DNA of 64,000 bases from Prostheceraeus crozeri. Its lineage: Eukaryota > Platyhelminthes > Polycladida > Euryleptidae. A program made the translations under genes and the position numbers. Location: positions 248,001 through 312,000 of the forward strand of contig CAJQUW010007294.1 of NCBI GenBank assembly GCA_907163375.1. The letters are read 5' to 3'. Under the pieces are notes generated by a model that saw only the letters and a program-made list of their open reading frames with translations, was not told where the DNA came from and made no database searches. Positions 44,609 through 56,263 of the stretch are shown one piece after another (the first letter of the stretch is position 1; each line of letters starts with the position of its first letter).

Positions 44609-45885
44609 ATGGAGTGTAAAACTTCCGGTTTTTGTTTGTTCAATCAACAAGCCATACAGACAGATATTCTTAGTTCAAGTATTGTAGATTATCATCCTCG
44701 AACAGCTGAGAATGCTGGCCCCATTGAATTTGTTATTCCTGGTGGTAGTGATGACTACATAGATTTGAGTTATGCGATGCTTGATTTGAGGTTTAGAATT
44801 CAGCAAGCAGATGGAACTGCTATTGACGATGCACATAAAGTTGGACTGAAACAATGTTACCATTGACTACATTACTTGTGATGTTTTCTAACGATTGGTG
44901 AGCAGCAAGTGGAAGGTGGTCAAAGCGATTATCCCTATAAATCATATTTCAATCATGTATCACAGTTTCATCCAGCAGCACAAAAAAGTCATATGGAAGC
45001 CATGGGATGGTACAGAGATGAAGCAGGAAAATTTGATGTTGAAAAAAACAGTGGCTTTGTAAAGCGATCTGCTATGATTAAAGATAGTAGAGTATGTCAG
45101 CTATATGGTCCGCTGAATTTAGACTTCTTTAGACAGTCAAAGTTTTGACTGTGTAATACCAGCATGCGACTCAAGCTGACATTGAATAAGCCTGAATTTG
45201 CGGTGAATGCATTTGCTAAAGTTGACAATTTTAGAATTCATGTGGAAGATATTGCACTTTACATTCGTCGAGTAGTACCGAATCCAAGTGTCATTAGAGG
45301 GCATGCTGAAGGCTTAACCGCCAAAATGCCATTTACCCATTCAGCATACAAAGCTTCTTCACCTTTACAATTCCGAAAGATCAAAAGGTTTTCATGGAAA
45401 GATGGCCTCTTTCCATCGGAAGCACCGAAGCTTCATGGTGGCAATGGTTGAAAATGATGCATTTAATGGTTATATAAAGAAGATCCTTTCAAATTTTAAA
45501 CACAATCAGTTAAGTGAAATTGCTTTACGTGTAAATGGTGTGAGTCATCTGGTCACCCTACAAACCAGAGATTTTGCTTCAGGATCAATTTATGCGCAGT
45601 TATGTTGATTTTATGGATGTCTTTGGCTTTTACAATACGGATGACACCAACGGACTGACTATGAAAGAGTTTAAGAGTGGATATACTATTTATGCATTTG
45701 ATTTGACTGAGACAGCGATATTAGTGCACCCTATCGTTCAAGCGAACGTGCCTCATAATATTCGTTTGGATTTGACGTTCAAAAGAACACTACCTGAGAC
45801 GATCAATGTATTAATTTATGCAGTCTTCGATTCAAATATTGAAATTACAAAGTATCGTGACGTGATTCTTCAGTATAATCGTTAA
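44609..45885 (+). pseudogene. Polinton capsid protein of the F54H12.2 type (probable double-jelly-roll major capsid), frameshifted
   Basis: Four consecutive frame pieces make about 425 codons. The start is ATG 44609 (CLFNQQAIQTDI, then GPIEFVIPGGSDDYIDLSYAML). Next come a piece from about 44880 (GEQQVEGGQSDYPYKSYF), one from 45150 (IALYIRRVVPNPSVIRGHAE), one from 45402 (VENDAFNGY, ILSNFKHNQL) and the last, 45574-45885 (EFKSGYTIYAFDLTE, LPETINVLIYAVFDSNIEI). This is the family beside the transposon integrase in C. elegans cosmid F54H12. I take it to be the major capsid protein; a minor jelly-roll protein is the alternative. The stop overlaps the protease ATG (TAATG). Confidence 0.85.
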
Positions 45886-46316
45886 TGAGTAGGTTGACTG
45901 CTGACGATATTAAGACTAAAGTGCAGCGTAATGCAGACGAAGCGACGTTGAAAGCTTTCGATAATGTCTATTCAATCGATACCTTACCACCTGCAGTAAA
46001 TCACTATCCCATCTTTATTGTGCTAAACACTCATTCACAGAATTTAGGCGGTGAGCATTGGAAAGCGATCTTTATTGGAGAAGACCGACGTGGTGAACTA
46101 TTTGACTCTCTTGCTCAACCTCCAAATATACCAACACAGCAGTGGTTGAGAAAACATACGCGTCAATATCAGCGAAATGAACGCATACTACAACATCCAC
46201 TTTCATCAACGTGTGGTGCTTTTGTACGGTACTTCATCTTAAAACGGATACATGTATCTCGATTTGCATCTATTATTCAAAACTTTTCATGTAATCATCC
46301 TCTAATGAAAAAATGA
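45885..46316 (+). CDS. PRO: Adenain-type cysteine protease
   Basis: The intact 143-residue frame has the catalytic order of adenovirus-type (Ulp1-related) proteases: His in GGEHWKAIFI, an acidic residue in ELFDSLAQ, and Cys in LSSTCGAFVRYF. The N-terminal part (NVYSIDTLPP) is also typical. Family function is maturation of capsid and core proteins, which fits its position directly after the capsid gene with a 1-bp overlap. It is among the few undamaged hallmark genes here. Confidence 0.9.
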   Translation: MSRLTADDIKTKVQRNADEATLKAFDNVYSIDTLPPAVNHYPIFIVLNTHSQNLGGEHWKAIFIGEDRRGELFDSLAQPPNIPTQQWLRKHTRQYQRNERILQHPLSSTCGAFVRYFILKRIHVSRFASIIQNFSCNHPLMKK

Positions 46317-46340
46317 TTTGTAAGTTCTATCATGATTTGA

Positions 46341-46379
46341 AATAAAAACATTCATGTTGGAAAAAAATTGTTTTTTATT
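46341..46379. terminator. Back-to-back polyadenylation signals between convergent genes
   Basis: AATAAA on the plus strand at 46341-46346 follows the protease stop by 25 bp. AATAAA on the minus strand (plus-strand tttatt at 46374-46379) lies about 58 bp beyond the end of the TBP-like gene. The two transcription units therefore seem to end here, facing each other. Confidence 0.65.
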
Positions 46380-46436
46380 TTACAATCCGCTGGGTACGTA
46401 CTACTCAATGAGATAGTATAGGATCATTTTTGCTTG

Positions 46437-47240
46437 TTAATGAGATTTTTGTCCAGTAATGATCACTTTACTATTATGAAAGATTGCCACATGCTCAGGC
46501 TACCCACAACTAATGAGAGCTGCAGGAAAAAGTTCGGGTTCATAACACAAACTGTAACTGCTGGTACGAATCTTCAAAAATGATAGACTGTCACTCAATT
46601 GAGTAGAGATCACCATATTGTCCACAGTCAGATTCGACATCACACACCTCTCCCTCTTCCATATACGACGTAGTAGTCTTTGTAGCTCTAAGCGCATTGA
46701 CTGCGCCGATGAATGAGAAAGGGCGCCGAGAATCTGTACAGTCCCATTTGGGAAGAGTTGAAGATTCCGTGAATTGTTCATCTTCACCACTAACATTTGA
46801 GGACGGCCCGGGTAATAATTGCTGTTTGGAAGCTGTTGGTGTAATGTTGTGAGATCGATTTTGGTGTAGAGTCTGAAGCGACGGAGAATGTTGACGATGG
46901 TATAGCGATGACGCTTCATGATGAAAGAATGAGTAAATTGAGCGATGTACCTTCCTTTTATACTTTTCCCAACTACCTTGATGAAATGTGAAGTTAGTAT
47001 GAAGTTGGGAATGATAGAGTTGAATTCGCGATTGTTGACGCGCAGCAGATGCGATTTCCAATACGTGAATGTCTTTTCATATAGAAGTATTTCAAGTCCT
47101 TCATGATATGATGTTAGAGATTGAAAATGACGATAAGATAAAGCAAACTCTCTTCTCACATTTCCAGTTGAATCTTTGAAATAGACGTTTCGATCATGAT
47201 CCGTTTCAATACGTTGTAGGGAATCTAATTTCCAACTCAT
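46437..47240 (-). pseudogene. TATA-binding-protein-like protein, one in-frame TAG
   Basis: The 246-codon frame ends in two TBP-fold half-repeat signatures. First is LQLFPNGTVQILGALSHSSA followed by a helix (QSMRLELQRLLRRIW). About 50 residues later is YEPELFPAALI, matching the EPELFP motif of cellular TBP. The frame stops with TAG at 46500-46502. The next codons in the same frame continue the fold (HVAIFHNSKVIITGQKS), as in the IF.SGK..(L/I)TGAK strand of TBP, and end with TAA at 46437-46439. So only one base separates this from a complete pair of half-repeats. The N-terminal 150 residues are Polinton-specific and are duplicated in the gene behind it. Its likely role is to direct transcription of element promoters. 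Confidence 0.7.
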
Positions 47241-47262
47241 TGTGCGTGGTAATCATATCTGA

Positions 47263-47577
47263 TTAAGATTTGCATAGTAGGGCGATGAACTCACGACGAA
47301 TAAATGTCATGAATGAGCGATTTATGTATCTTCTATACTTCTCCCAATTGTATTTGCGAAATGAGAAACAGTTTGCTGAATGAGGAATGGTAGATTTGAA
47401 TTTCATTTCTGTAATGTTGAAGCCAAACTTGATCACCCCAAGGAGATGGAATCTTAATGTTTCAAAATATTCCAAATCCCTCATGATATCATTGAGGTTG
47501 GGACAAATGGTCGCCATGTTAATGTAATTCCTCTTGATGTATGACCATGAGAATTTTGAAAAGTACGTTTCCATCAC
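47263..47577 (-). CDS. Truncated paralogue of the TBP-like gene N-terminus
   Basis: This 104-residue frame lies 22 bp upstream of the TBP-like gene on the same strand. It aligns loosely with the latter's N-terminal region: a helix with DLEYFETLRFHLLGV against GLEILLYEKTFTYWKSHLL, then a strand with STIPHSANCF against SIIPNFILTS, and YRRYINRSFMTFIRREF against YIAQFTHSFIMKRHRYT. It lacks the TBP half-repeats. It looks like a tandem duplication that kept only the element-specific domain. Confidence 0.5.
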   Translation of the reverse strand: MMETYFSKFSWSYIKRNYINMATICPNLNDIMRDLEYFETLRFHLLGVIKFGFNITEMKFKSTIPHSANCFSFRKYNWEKYRRYINRSFMTFIRREFIALLCKS

Positions 47578-47960
47578 GATTCAACTATGATATATTTGTA
47601 GAGTGTCCAAAAATCCAAGTCTTCCACTGATGTTATGCAAAGCTTGCGAATAGCAATATATAAAAATGTCGTTTTATCTTATATTGCGTAAGCAAATGCG
47701 GGCTACAAAAGAGATTTACTAGTAATCGAGCCCGCACTCTTTTCTACTCCCATTGATTCATGCACAACAGCTAAATGGGAAAATTGGTGGGAAGTGGTGG
47801 TGTCACTCAGACTTGTTTATAGCACAACTGTTGTCTTTAGCTTTTGATCATGAGGTGGTTGACTGATTAATATGAGGCGTAAAGTGCTGATTCAATGTGA
47901 AAGGTGGTGCCGAGGTATACATTCCACAGTGGTCAAAGAAGAGATCTCTTATCATGTAAA
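47578..47960. other. Probable upstream region of the minus-strand TBP-like pair
   Basis: No coding frame is seen. The sequence atataaaaatg near 47660 is AT-rich, but no clear TATA box in the right place was identified. Confidence 0.35.
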
Positions 47961-49090
47961 TTGTAAAAAAGTTTAATATATGATTTCTTGAATTAAAAGC
48001 GTATTTGTAAACATATTGTCCAATTTACTCCGCACAATGATGATTATAATTATGTACATCATGTAGTTGAGAAAGATTGGATTGTTGGTTTAAGTCCAAG
48101 TTTAAGAAATGATTTAGGCTACCGCGCTAGCGCCTTAACAAGCTATGATAATTTTAACGTTTATTACCACATAAGTGGTCATAAAACAGTTAATATATCG
48201 AGAGGAAGCTTATTATGTAGTCTTTTTCCAAGAATATGAGGAAAAGACGTTGGTGAAGAAGATTGTGATTAAGCCAAGAAAGGACAACTTGACTCCTGAA
48301 AACATTATTGAAGAAAATTAATTATCTCTTCGAAGTTGATGGTAAACAAGGTGGCAACATTGACTTATATCAAAATCATTTAATTATTGGCAATAAGCCA
48401 ACATTAAATGATGCTGATTCTTATTATTAGTGTGTTCAATAGATTTTCATCAGTCTTACGGGACATCGTTCTGCAGCTGTTCATGGGGGAAATCTGATAT
48501 GCAACATTTACCATGTGAAAGGCCAAAACATATTTGTTACCAGAATGGGCGTTTATCTTTACACAGAATGTTGTTGTAGTGCCATTTGGTGGTTTCTTTA
48601 CATGAAACAAGGTGTTGATGCATAGCATTTATTACAAATTCGGTTAAATTGGTTGTATGATTATTTAAGATGACGTGATTAATGGAGCAAATAATTTCAT
48701 TTTCTGAAAAGAAAGGTACTTTGATCTCTCACCTATAAATGGAAAATGGTATTGAACTAAATTATGGAATAAAACTCTAATGGGACATTTTGGGTTTTGA
48801 TCATCAAATATCTTTTTAAAGTGGGTACTGTAACCAGTAGCGCAGAATGTCGCTATCGCGTTACGTATTCACTATTTTCAGATATATTCCAATATTGGGT
48901 GAAGATGTACGTGTGGGGAGATGTTGAAGACTCATTGCTAGCAATGATACCATACCAGCCAAAAAGCTGCAGTTATTTTATCTGAGCATACTTTCAAGAA
49001 AAGTGCATATACAAAAGCTGAAATCAAACTACATCCCAGAAAATTGTTAATTGCCATTTATGATGATGTGATGCGTTGATTCCTTTTCAA
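47961..49090 (+). pseudogene. Decayed or mis-read coding region, unknown product
   Basis: Plus-strand frames follow one another with shifts: WIVGLSPSLRNDLGYRASAL (about 48100), KTLVKKIVIKPRKDNLTPEN (about 48250-48310), LFEVDGKQGGNIDLYQNHLI (about 48325-48385), and WGDVEDSLLAMIPYQP (about 48915-48965). Codon content looks protein-like but I cannot name a family. One stretch near 48730-48800 (NGIELNYGIKL, then ILGFDHQISF in shifted frames) recalls the structural protein at 50220, so this may be a broken relative. It ends at a low-complexity block. Confidence 0.4.
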
Positions 49091-49091
49091 A

Positions 49092-50140
49092 AGATGCTTG
49101 TGCTTGTTGTGTTGTGTTTGTTGGTGTTGTGTTGTTGTTGGTGTGTTTTTGTTTGTTGTTGTGTGTGTTGTGTGTGTGTGTTGTTTTGTTGTTAGTGCTT
49201 GTTGGTTTGTGTTTTTGTGTCTTGTGTTTGTGTTGTGTTGTTGTTGTGTTTTGCTGGGTGTGTTGATGGTTTGTGTGATGTGTGATTGTTGTTGCTGGTG
49301 TTGGTTTTTTGTTGTATTTGTGTTGTGTTGTGTGTTGTGTGTTTGTGTCTTTGTTGGTGTTTGGATGTTGTTTGTGTGTTCCCAGGTTTAGTGTGTTGTG
49401 TTGGGTTGTGTGTGTGTTTGTTGTTGGTGATTGTGTTGTTGGTTGTGTGTGTTTTTGTATGTGTTGTAGTGTTTGTGTTGTTGTGAGGTGTGTTGTGTGT
49501 GTGTTTGTTGTCTGTGTGTTTTTTGTTGTGATGACGTTGTTGGTGGTGTTTTGGTGTTTGGGGGTTGGTGTTTTTTTGTGTGTGGTGTTTGTTGTATGTG
49601 TGTAGTTGTTTTGTTTGTGGTTTGTTTGTTTTGTGTCTTGTTTTGTGTTTTGTGTGTGTTGTTTGTGTGTGTCTTGTTGTGTTGCTGGGGTGGTTTGTTT
49701 GTTTTGGGTGTTGTTGTTTTTTTTTGTGTGTGTTGTGTTTGTGGGTGTTTGTTGATGTGTTGCTATGTTGTTTTGGTTGGTGTGATTTTGGGTTTTGTGG
49801 TTGTGTTGTTGTGTGTTTGTTGGTGTTGTGTTGTTTGTGTTTTGTTGTATGTGACATGTTGGTGTGTTGTGTGGTTTGTGTTGTTGTGGTGGATGGGTGA
49901 CTGCGGGGTGGCGGGCGGGGGGTGGGGATGCGGGCGGGGTTGGTGCGTGGTTGGATGTGGTTGGGGCGGTGTTTTGGTTGGTGGGGTTGTGTTGGTTCGT
50001 TGGTTGGGTCTGTGTAATAGTTGTTTGTGTGTTGTTGTTTGGTTTGCTCTTGTTGTGTTGCTTGTGTTGAGTGTTGTTGTTGTGTGTGTTGTTTGTTGTT
50101 TGGTGTGAGTGTGGTGATGTGCGTGTGTTTTTAAGTGTGT
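49092..50140. repeat. Low-complexity block 2, almost only G and T on the plus strand
   Basis: About 1.05 kb of irregular TGTGTTG-type sequence with very few A or C. It has no fixed period, unlike a normal microsatellite. It lies between two stretches of ordinary AT-rich coding-like sequence. The 371-codon minus-strand frame across it encodes only Thr, His, Asn, Gln and Pro and is not a gene. Confidence 0.9.
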
Positions 50141-50219
50141 TGTGACAAGTATTACACTCCATTTCCGAATGAAGAGATAATGCAAAAGTATGCTAATATA
50201 TTTTTCCAATGTGAATACT

Positions 50220-51690
50220 ATGGAAAGTGAAAATAAGGACTCGTTTCTAATCTACTTGCCCAGTAATGCTTCTATGAATAAATTTCCCAAAAATAAACCA
50301 TCAGACTATCGAGTAGAATTAAATCGGCCACTGCATTTAGAAGGGAATGGGAAGTTGGCGTTTCTAGTATTTGCTATGATAGCAATATTAAGAATTTGAA
50401 TTATTTTGAAGAAATGATATTGACTCCTCGCACCCATGATGGAATAACGATGAATAATGCATTTCAGTTCCATACAATATTTAACATCGATGGGAAAGTG
50501 GAAATATGAATTGATTCAGATAAAATCAGATTCTTATGATCCATTTGGGAATGAGAAAATTATTAAGGCATTCAACAGTGGTAATACTTCCATCATGAAG
50601 AATAAAAATCAGAAAGCTTATGAGTTTACTATCTATCATTGGAGTGGGAGACAGTTCCTCCGCTTTCATTTTTTTACTAAAGGTTTACGTGGAGGTTGGG
50701 TTAGTGAATTCTATCCACATTCTTGGTTTTGGTCATGGACCATTCTAACGTCAATTGCTACTGCAAATGTTAAAAAGTTTATTCAAATCGATTCAACAAC
50801 TTTCATATAGATTTAAATATTGATGAAGAGTGTAGACTGCGGAAGAACGCATCATTTTGAAAAGCTTGGTGTTCAACCTTTATCACTTATTGAGTTAGTA
50901 AAACGATGGAATGAGAATCTGTGGGTAAGAAGTATGGAAGAGAAAATTATGGCGGACAAAAAAGTTGGTTATCAGCAATATAAATGACAAACTTACAGTT
51001 TATTTCTCTCCAACCTTGCGTCATGTTGTAAGACATTATACGGCCTATTATTGGAAGCGGTGTGTGGGTATGCTTCTCATGATTATCACACTAAAGCGAT
51101 TCAGTTAATGATGAATGCGGTTGGTTGGGACATCTATGGCGATCGCATCAAGAAAATTTACCAGTCTTATGATGAATCTAAAGTTGCTATCAATATAATG
51201 CCGCGTCTATATCATACAGTTGAAAGCTTCATTCATGTAGTAAATCCTTATATACAACAGAAGTTGAAGCATGTGATGAAAAGTAAATATGATGTAAAGA
51301 CACACACATTTCGTTTTCAATGAAATCAACGCTTGGTTCTGAAACTGGGTGATGACATTCAATGTCAAATTGAGTAAAAATTTGAAAAACTCCTTTGGTT
51401 TTTTCAATGAACAACAGTGTGTTTGCTGCTGCGCATACGATTGTATAGAAACACCAATTACACTTGATAAACATGAACAGCACCTTTACATTCAAAGTGA
51501 TTTGATTCTACCTATTTCTGTTGGTGAGAAAAAAGAATACATTTTACGTGATTTCATTCATGATAAAGACGATTCATATGGAATAGTCGAGAAGATGTTT
51601 GAATCTATTTTCTATCATCCCGTCGTCAAACAAACTATACCCTCTATTGCTATCAAAATTACCAATGGTGTACAAGAGTGCTCCATGTGA
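50220..51690 (+). pseudogene. Polinton structural protein (LPSNAS family, proposed minor capsid or penton), frameshifted
   Basis: From ATG 50220 the frame begins with the family opening FLIYLPSNASMNKFP, then NKPSDYRVELNRPLHLEG, and shifts at about 50380. Middle pieces lie at 50457-50810 and 51051-51323. The last piece (51349-51690) has the family C-terminal pattern: LGF-like start (NSFGFFNE), HLYIQSDLILPISVGEKKEY-type strand pair, and a final strand IPSIAIKITNG. This gene accompanies the capsid gene in many invertebrate Polintons. Which capsid part it forms I cannot say with certainty. At least three shifts are needed to read it through. Confidence 0.7.
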
Positions 51691-52049
51691 AACGTACTTA
51701 AATCCTATAACGTTAGTGTTTTCGGAAAAACAAAGTGAAGTCATTGTGATATGTTTAGGAAATTGTACATGAATGTGAAGCAACAGACTTTAAACAACAT
51801 CCACTGAAAATATATACCTGAGCGCACTTCACTAAACATTGTTATATACAAAAAGTCTATTTACTTCGAGAAGGGTGGAAATATACAGGGATAGGAAAAA
51901 TGTCTTTCAGTGGAAAAGTCATCACATGTGGGATTTTCAGATGTGGACACATATTACAAGGAAAAAAAAAAATCTCATGCGATACCAATAAAACAAACAA
52001 TGTTTATCTCAGAAATCAACAACAAAATTATAAGTTAAGGTGATTATGC
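51691..52049. other. Convergent gap between structural gene and polymerase
   Basis: It holds an AATAAA near 51987 and an A-run. No coding frame is supported. It separates two genes pointing at each other. Confidence 0.45.
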
Positions 52050-54951
52050 TAAGACGTCTCTGAATGTGGTAGTGTGAGTTTAATTCTTTTGGTGGTGGTA
52101 TGTTTGTGTCAGGTTTGGCCATGTGGAAGGATATGTGGTTGTTTAACCAGCACATTTATCATCCCCATGCTGATAGCGCCCGTTTCCTAAAAAGTATGGA
52201 GTTTTTTTGATCTCATGCGACTTAGATTTTTTAAGATTTGTCATATTGACAAACGTATAATATTATTTTCTATAGGCTTTCCTGAAATTCTTTTGTTTAG
52301 ATTTTGCACAATGGATTTTGATATGCTGTAGCGCGCTTAATGCTATCATCACTATCCTTTAATATCATAGAATACTTTTTTGGTCGGAGGAGAATACCTT
52401 TCATCTATTTCTTCCCTGCTGTCTCATCCTTAAAGCAGCAGTTTTTGCCTTATTTGTGATGGAGTAGGTGGATGTCAGCAGGATAATTTGATTTGTCATC
52501 AAAATATCGTTCCAAAGTAATTATCCTACTTCATTGAAATTTAAATCGTTTTGAGTTGGTTAATACCTAAGGTAGGAAAATATCTGTAATCTCCACCAAC
52601 AAACGAACCTCTTTTACGTTGAGGACATGTGTTAGTATTTTATAAAAGATTGGTACATTTCATTTTAGAATAATCTAGTACAGCTTGACCAATATAGATG
52701 GGTATGGAAACTCAACTTCAGATTTTTTAGCATTTTAACCCATATAAGGTCCTCATCTGGATAATGTCTCTATCGAATGAATAGAGGTTTGATGAGGTCA
52801 TTTGTGATTACATATTGATCATTCATTAACTAGTTTGTAGTTTATACGCGCTTTCCTAACATCATACATCGTCTTACCAAATAGGACTGTTGTCTTATAT
52901 TTATCAAAAATCCTTTTTCAAAGGTATTTTGGGGCTTGTGCACGTTTTGGCTGTTGCTATCAATATATGGATGAGGAAGGCTTTCTGTCTAAAATTTAAT
53001 AATGCGGTGAACTCTTTTTAAAATCATACCCATTTCTAAATAAAATTTTAAGATGCTAAAGTGGACTAGATAGTTTTCTTTATCATACTGGGTGAGTAAA
53101 AGATTGCGAAAAGGCTTATAGACGGGTTGTCCACATGATTCTAAATCTGTATGACATATGTTTCATAAAGGTCGGAAAACATTGTCTTTATCAACTCACC
53201 AGATTCGGGTGCGTTGTGGAAAATCTACGGTTTTATGTTTAATATTATTTGGATAAGAATTAGATCTATGCTCAAAATTAATTATCCCAATCAACTTCAT
53301 CTGGAATTGCTAGGTATGTTAATAGAAGGGTTGGAGAAATGTTGGGACTATCACTATCATCTAAACAGCTAAACTCAGAGATAGAGTGGGTAGCGGTTTG
53401 GATAATGACTACCAATACAAATTACTTTTGGTATTCATATTCAGATGAGTATGGTCATTGCCTACTGTTTCAGATTTTAACCTATGTTTATTTACAAATG
53501 TGGACCACCGCGAATTCCTCGCTCAAATAAATTATACATCTCTGGATCTTGTAAGAGATGAATGGTCTCACCAGTCATTTTAAAGCGAATCTATGACATG
53601 GCTGGCCAAGACTGACAAAGTGGTACGGGATCTAGCTTTTCTTATTCTTATGCCACTCGGTCGAAACTCCTGAATTACATCAGCCGCAAAAATACATTAA
53701 CTTAAGGTTAGGCAATCATATATTCGCCAAATGTATGGCAGTCAAATTTATCCATGCATCTTGTGCATGATCATAATCTTCGGTCTTACATTCTGCGCCG
53801 GTCAAATCATTTTTAAATTTATCTATGGGCGGAAGAGAAGTCTCGCCGAGTTTACTAATCGCATCAAAAATGCATTTGGAAAGACCCTTTCCGAGGAGGT
53901 GTGATGACTTCATTCGGTTAGATTTGGGTACTTGTTTTCTAAGATTTGGTGTTAGTGGAAGAGACTTCTAGATTTGATGCACGAGTGTGTCGGCCAGGGA
54001 TGCAGTCATAATTGGTAGGAAATCTAAAAAATTTATATCTATAATAGGCCCGTCTTATTTTCTTTAGTTTTATCGACAGGCACTTTTGCTGTCGATGGCC
54101 CATAAATTCTCTCTCGTTTGCGCTGATTACATCAAGATTACACACTTTCATTTGACCTAAACCTCTTTTATTATCATATGGCTGTCGTTATAGCCCTTGA
54201 AATTATGGAAAAATGACCGGTTAATTGTACGCCGTTCATCCTAAGTGAAATTTGCATTTTTTGATCAGAGTGCGTTTCTAAATTTAGCAGTGATGTGATC
54301 ATGGGTTTCGCGCATTTTTTCTTAATCTTATCATCGTCAAAAATGTTTTCATACATTTGGTGGGCAAAGTGTGCACTATCACAATTTTTGCTTGATCATC
54401 TGCATGTCATTATGCAATGATCTGCGATAGAGTTCACCATCATACTTTTGTTGAAATTTTACAGCCTGTTCGAGGTATTGTAGGAATTGGTAAATACAAT
54501 CCTCACCTTGCCAGACGCGCCATTTTATTTTGCCTACCCCTAAAGTGATTCATGCCATACTTCTTAGCAGGAAAATGGCTGCTGGTCGATGGATGTTATC
54601 GAATCGGATACTAACATTCGATGTCAGCAATAGATGACACGAAGGGACTTTATCTTCTTCACCATTCTCTCTATATGAAAACTCCTTATCTTTGGGCATG
54701 CGCTCCATTTGCAGTTTACCTCGCTTACACCATTCGTAATGAGTTTCAAATTTAGTTTTCCTCCTAAAGTGGCGAATACATCTGTCGCAGTAATATAACT
54801 CTCTACTAGAGTTTTCTAAGTGGTGGTATAAGCGAGAGATTTTGGGAATACCGCAGTAGTGCCATTCCTCACTATCATCCTGTTTTACTAATAACAGGTT
54901 TACTGTACGTTCATAACAACACGAACGCGAGTTGTAGCGCACACCCTTCAA
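52050..54951 (-). pseudogene. POLB: Protein-primed DNA polymerase B, heavily frameshifted
   Basis: Reading right to left: a zinc-finger-containing region (54951-54550: VNLLLVKQDDSEEWHYCGI, then YYCDRCIRHFRRKTKFETH). Next come fragments at 54356-53939 (NLDVISANEREF) and 53913-53716 (KLGETSLPPIDKF, TEDYDHAQDAW). The fingers motif follows in a shifted frame, FGKTMYDVRKARINYKLV at about 52820-52881. The strand before motif C (YIGQAVLDYSKM) is near 52680-52720. Then comes an eroded DTD region near 52580-52600, the C-terminal FKDETAGK and LRPKKYSM at about 52350-52440, and finally RKRALSAW near 52170. Order and spacing match Polinton POLB (about 1000 residues). At least eight shifts or stops are present. 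Its role would be replication of the element. Confidence 0.88.
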
Positions 54952-55207
54952 TCCCTTCTCCCAAAAATGGGAGAACTATTTTGATGTTGTTCAATTTTTT
55001 AAATTTTTCTTATATCTTTTATCTTTCATATCCTTCACTATTACAGTCATCGAAGTTTAGTCTTTCATCCCACTGTTGTACTTACTCTTGCGGTATCGAC
55101 TATTCTGCACATCATTATAGTGGAGAATGGAGAGGACGGCATACTTAAAACATTGCGATTCGCAATCTTGACAGGAAAATGACTGCTGCTTTATTTCTTA
55201 AATTTTT

Positions 55208-55277
55208 TCGGAAAAAAAAAGGGGGGCGAAAAAACCAAAAATTAAAAAAAAGGGTTTTTTTTTTATTTTAAGGAAGG
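55208..55277. repeat. Low-complexity block 4, short (A/G/T homopolymers)
   Basis: Runs of A, G and T (aaaaaaaaaggggggcgaaa and following) occupy about 70 bp upstream of the next ATG. It is similar in look to the three longer blocks. Confidence 0.7.
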
Positions 55278-55319
55278 AGCCTCGACCACTATGATTTCCT
55301 AATAAAACTGATTTTAATC

Positions 55320-56263
55320 ATGGCGAGTTCTCAATTCATCATCAAAAACGAGTCCACTATCACTATCTCGTTAAATATTATCTATATTTCAATTTTTAAC
55401 CTTGGATATGAAAATTTATCCAAGATCACAGTCTACAACTCTCGGTTTGCACGGAGAGGGAGGGTATGTGAAAACTCTAAACCTCTCTATTATTTGTCCA
55501 GTATGGTGGTCGATTTTTACATATTTTATTTTAAGAGTAGTATGAGCGCCTTCATCCTACAATTGTCTAAATTGTTGAAAGAGCGTTCTATTCAATGATG
55601 AATCTTTGATGAAACATTCCTCAAAGTAGCAATGGTTTCTGAGGAGTCAATCTGGGTTCAGTTCCTCACTAAATTATTTATGGACACTTCAGTGAGTCGG
55701 ATATTATGAGGCTGGTACCGTTGGTTGTAGGTATCGTTCGCGTTGTGTATGTTGAAGTCTGTGCGAAGATAGTTCAAAAAACGTGTCTCGAAAGGACTGA
55801 TGCGCACAAGTGCGCAAGAAAATAGGAGACATCGTTAACTGAATCATCCCTACCTTCGGAGATTGATGCCGGCTTTAGGTTCGAAACAAACACCTTCGCT
55901 TGATGTGTCGGGTGAGTTGGAAATCACGCTTCCTCGTGAAGATGTGTCCACAGGTTCAGGCACATTGCGATCGTTACGCATTCCCCGCGACAATGTTGAT
56001 TATGGACTCGCACGAGTGGAACTGGTATCACCTGAAAGAGAAATAATTCTTTCATCTCTGTTCAAAGTGTCAGTATATTGTTACAACCTACCTTGACTCA
56101 ACAGACTCTAAAACTTTCCTCGAGAAGGGAGGGTGTTGGTGTTCAGGATGAAGTTGAATGCCCTGAAATTAGAGGAAGATGCTATTTAGCCACACGTTTG
56201 AGGGAGATGAGAGATGGAAGATTTTCTAACTTTGTACCAGATTTGAACGAAATTATTGTTTAA
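55320..56263 (+). pseudogene. Unknown Polinton gene, frameshifted
   Basis: Protein-like frames follow one another: 55320-55598 (MASSQFIIKNESTITISLN ... FARRGRV), 55863-56096 (LDVSGELEITLPREDVS, IPRDNVDYGLARVELVSP) and 56078-56263 (EVECPEIRGRCYLATRLREM, FSNFVPDLNEIIV). The last two overlap in different frames at a point with no stop in either, which suggests one gene with a shift. A beta-rich pattern (ELEITLP, ARVELVS) is all I can see. No family is recognised. It faces the polymerase tail to tail at its left. Confidence 0.45.

Noticed and set aside
46591..47061. 156-codon minus-strand frame overlapping the TBP-like gene
   Set aside because: Shadow frame of the TBP-like coding sequence with Ser/His/Gln-rich content.
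49047..50162. 371-codon open frame on the minus strand, and several plus-strand Cys/Val-rich frames
   Set aside because: They arise only because the block is almost pure G/T; the residues are confined to Thr, His, Asn, Gln, Pro or to Cys, Val, Leu, Phe, with no domain.
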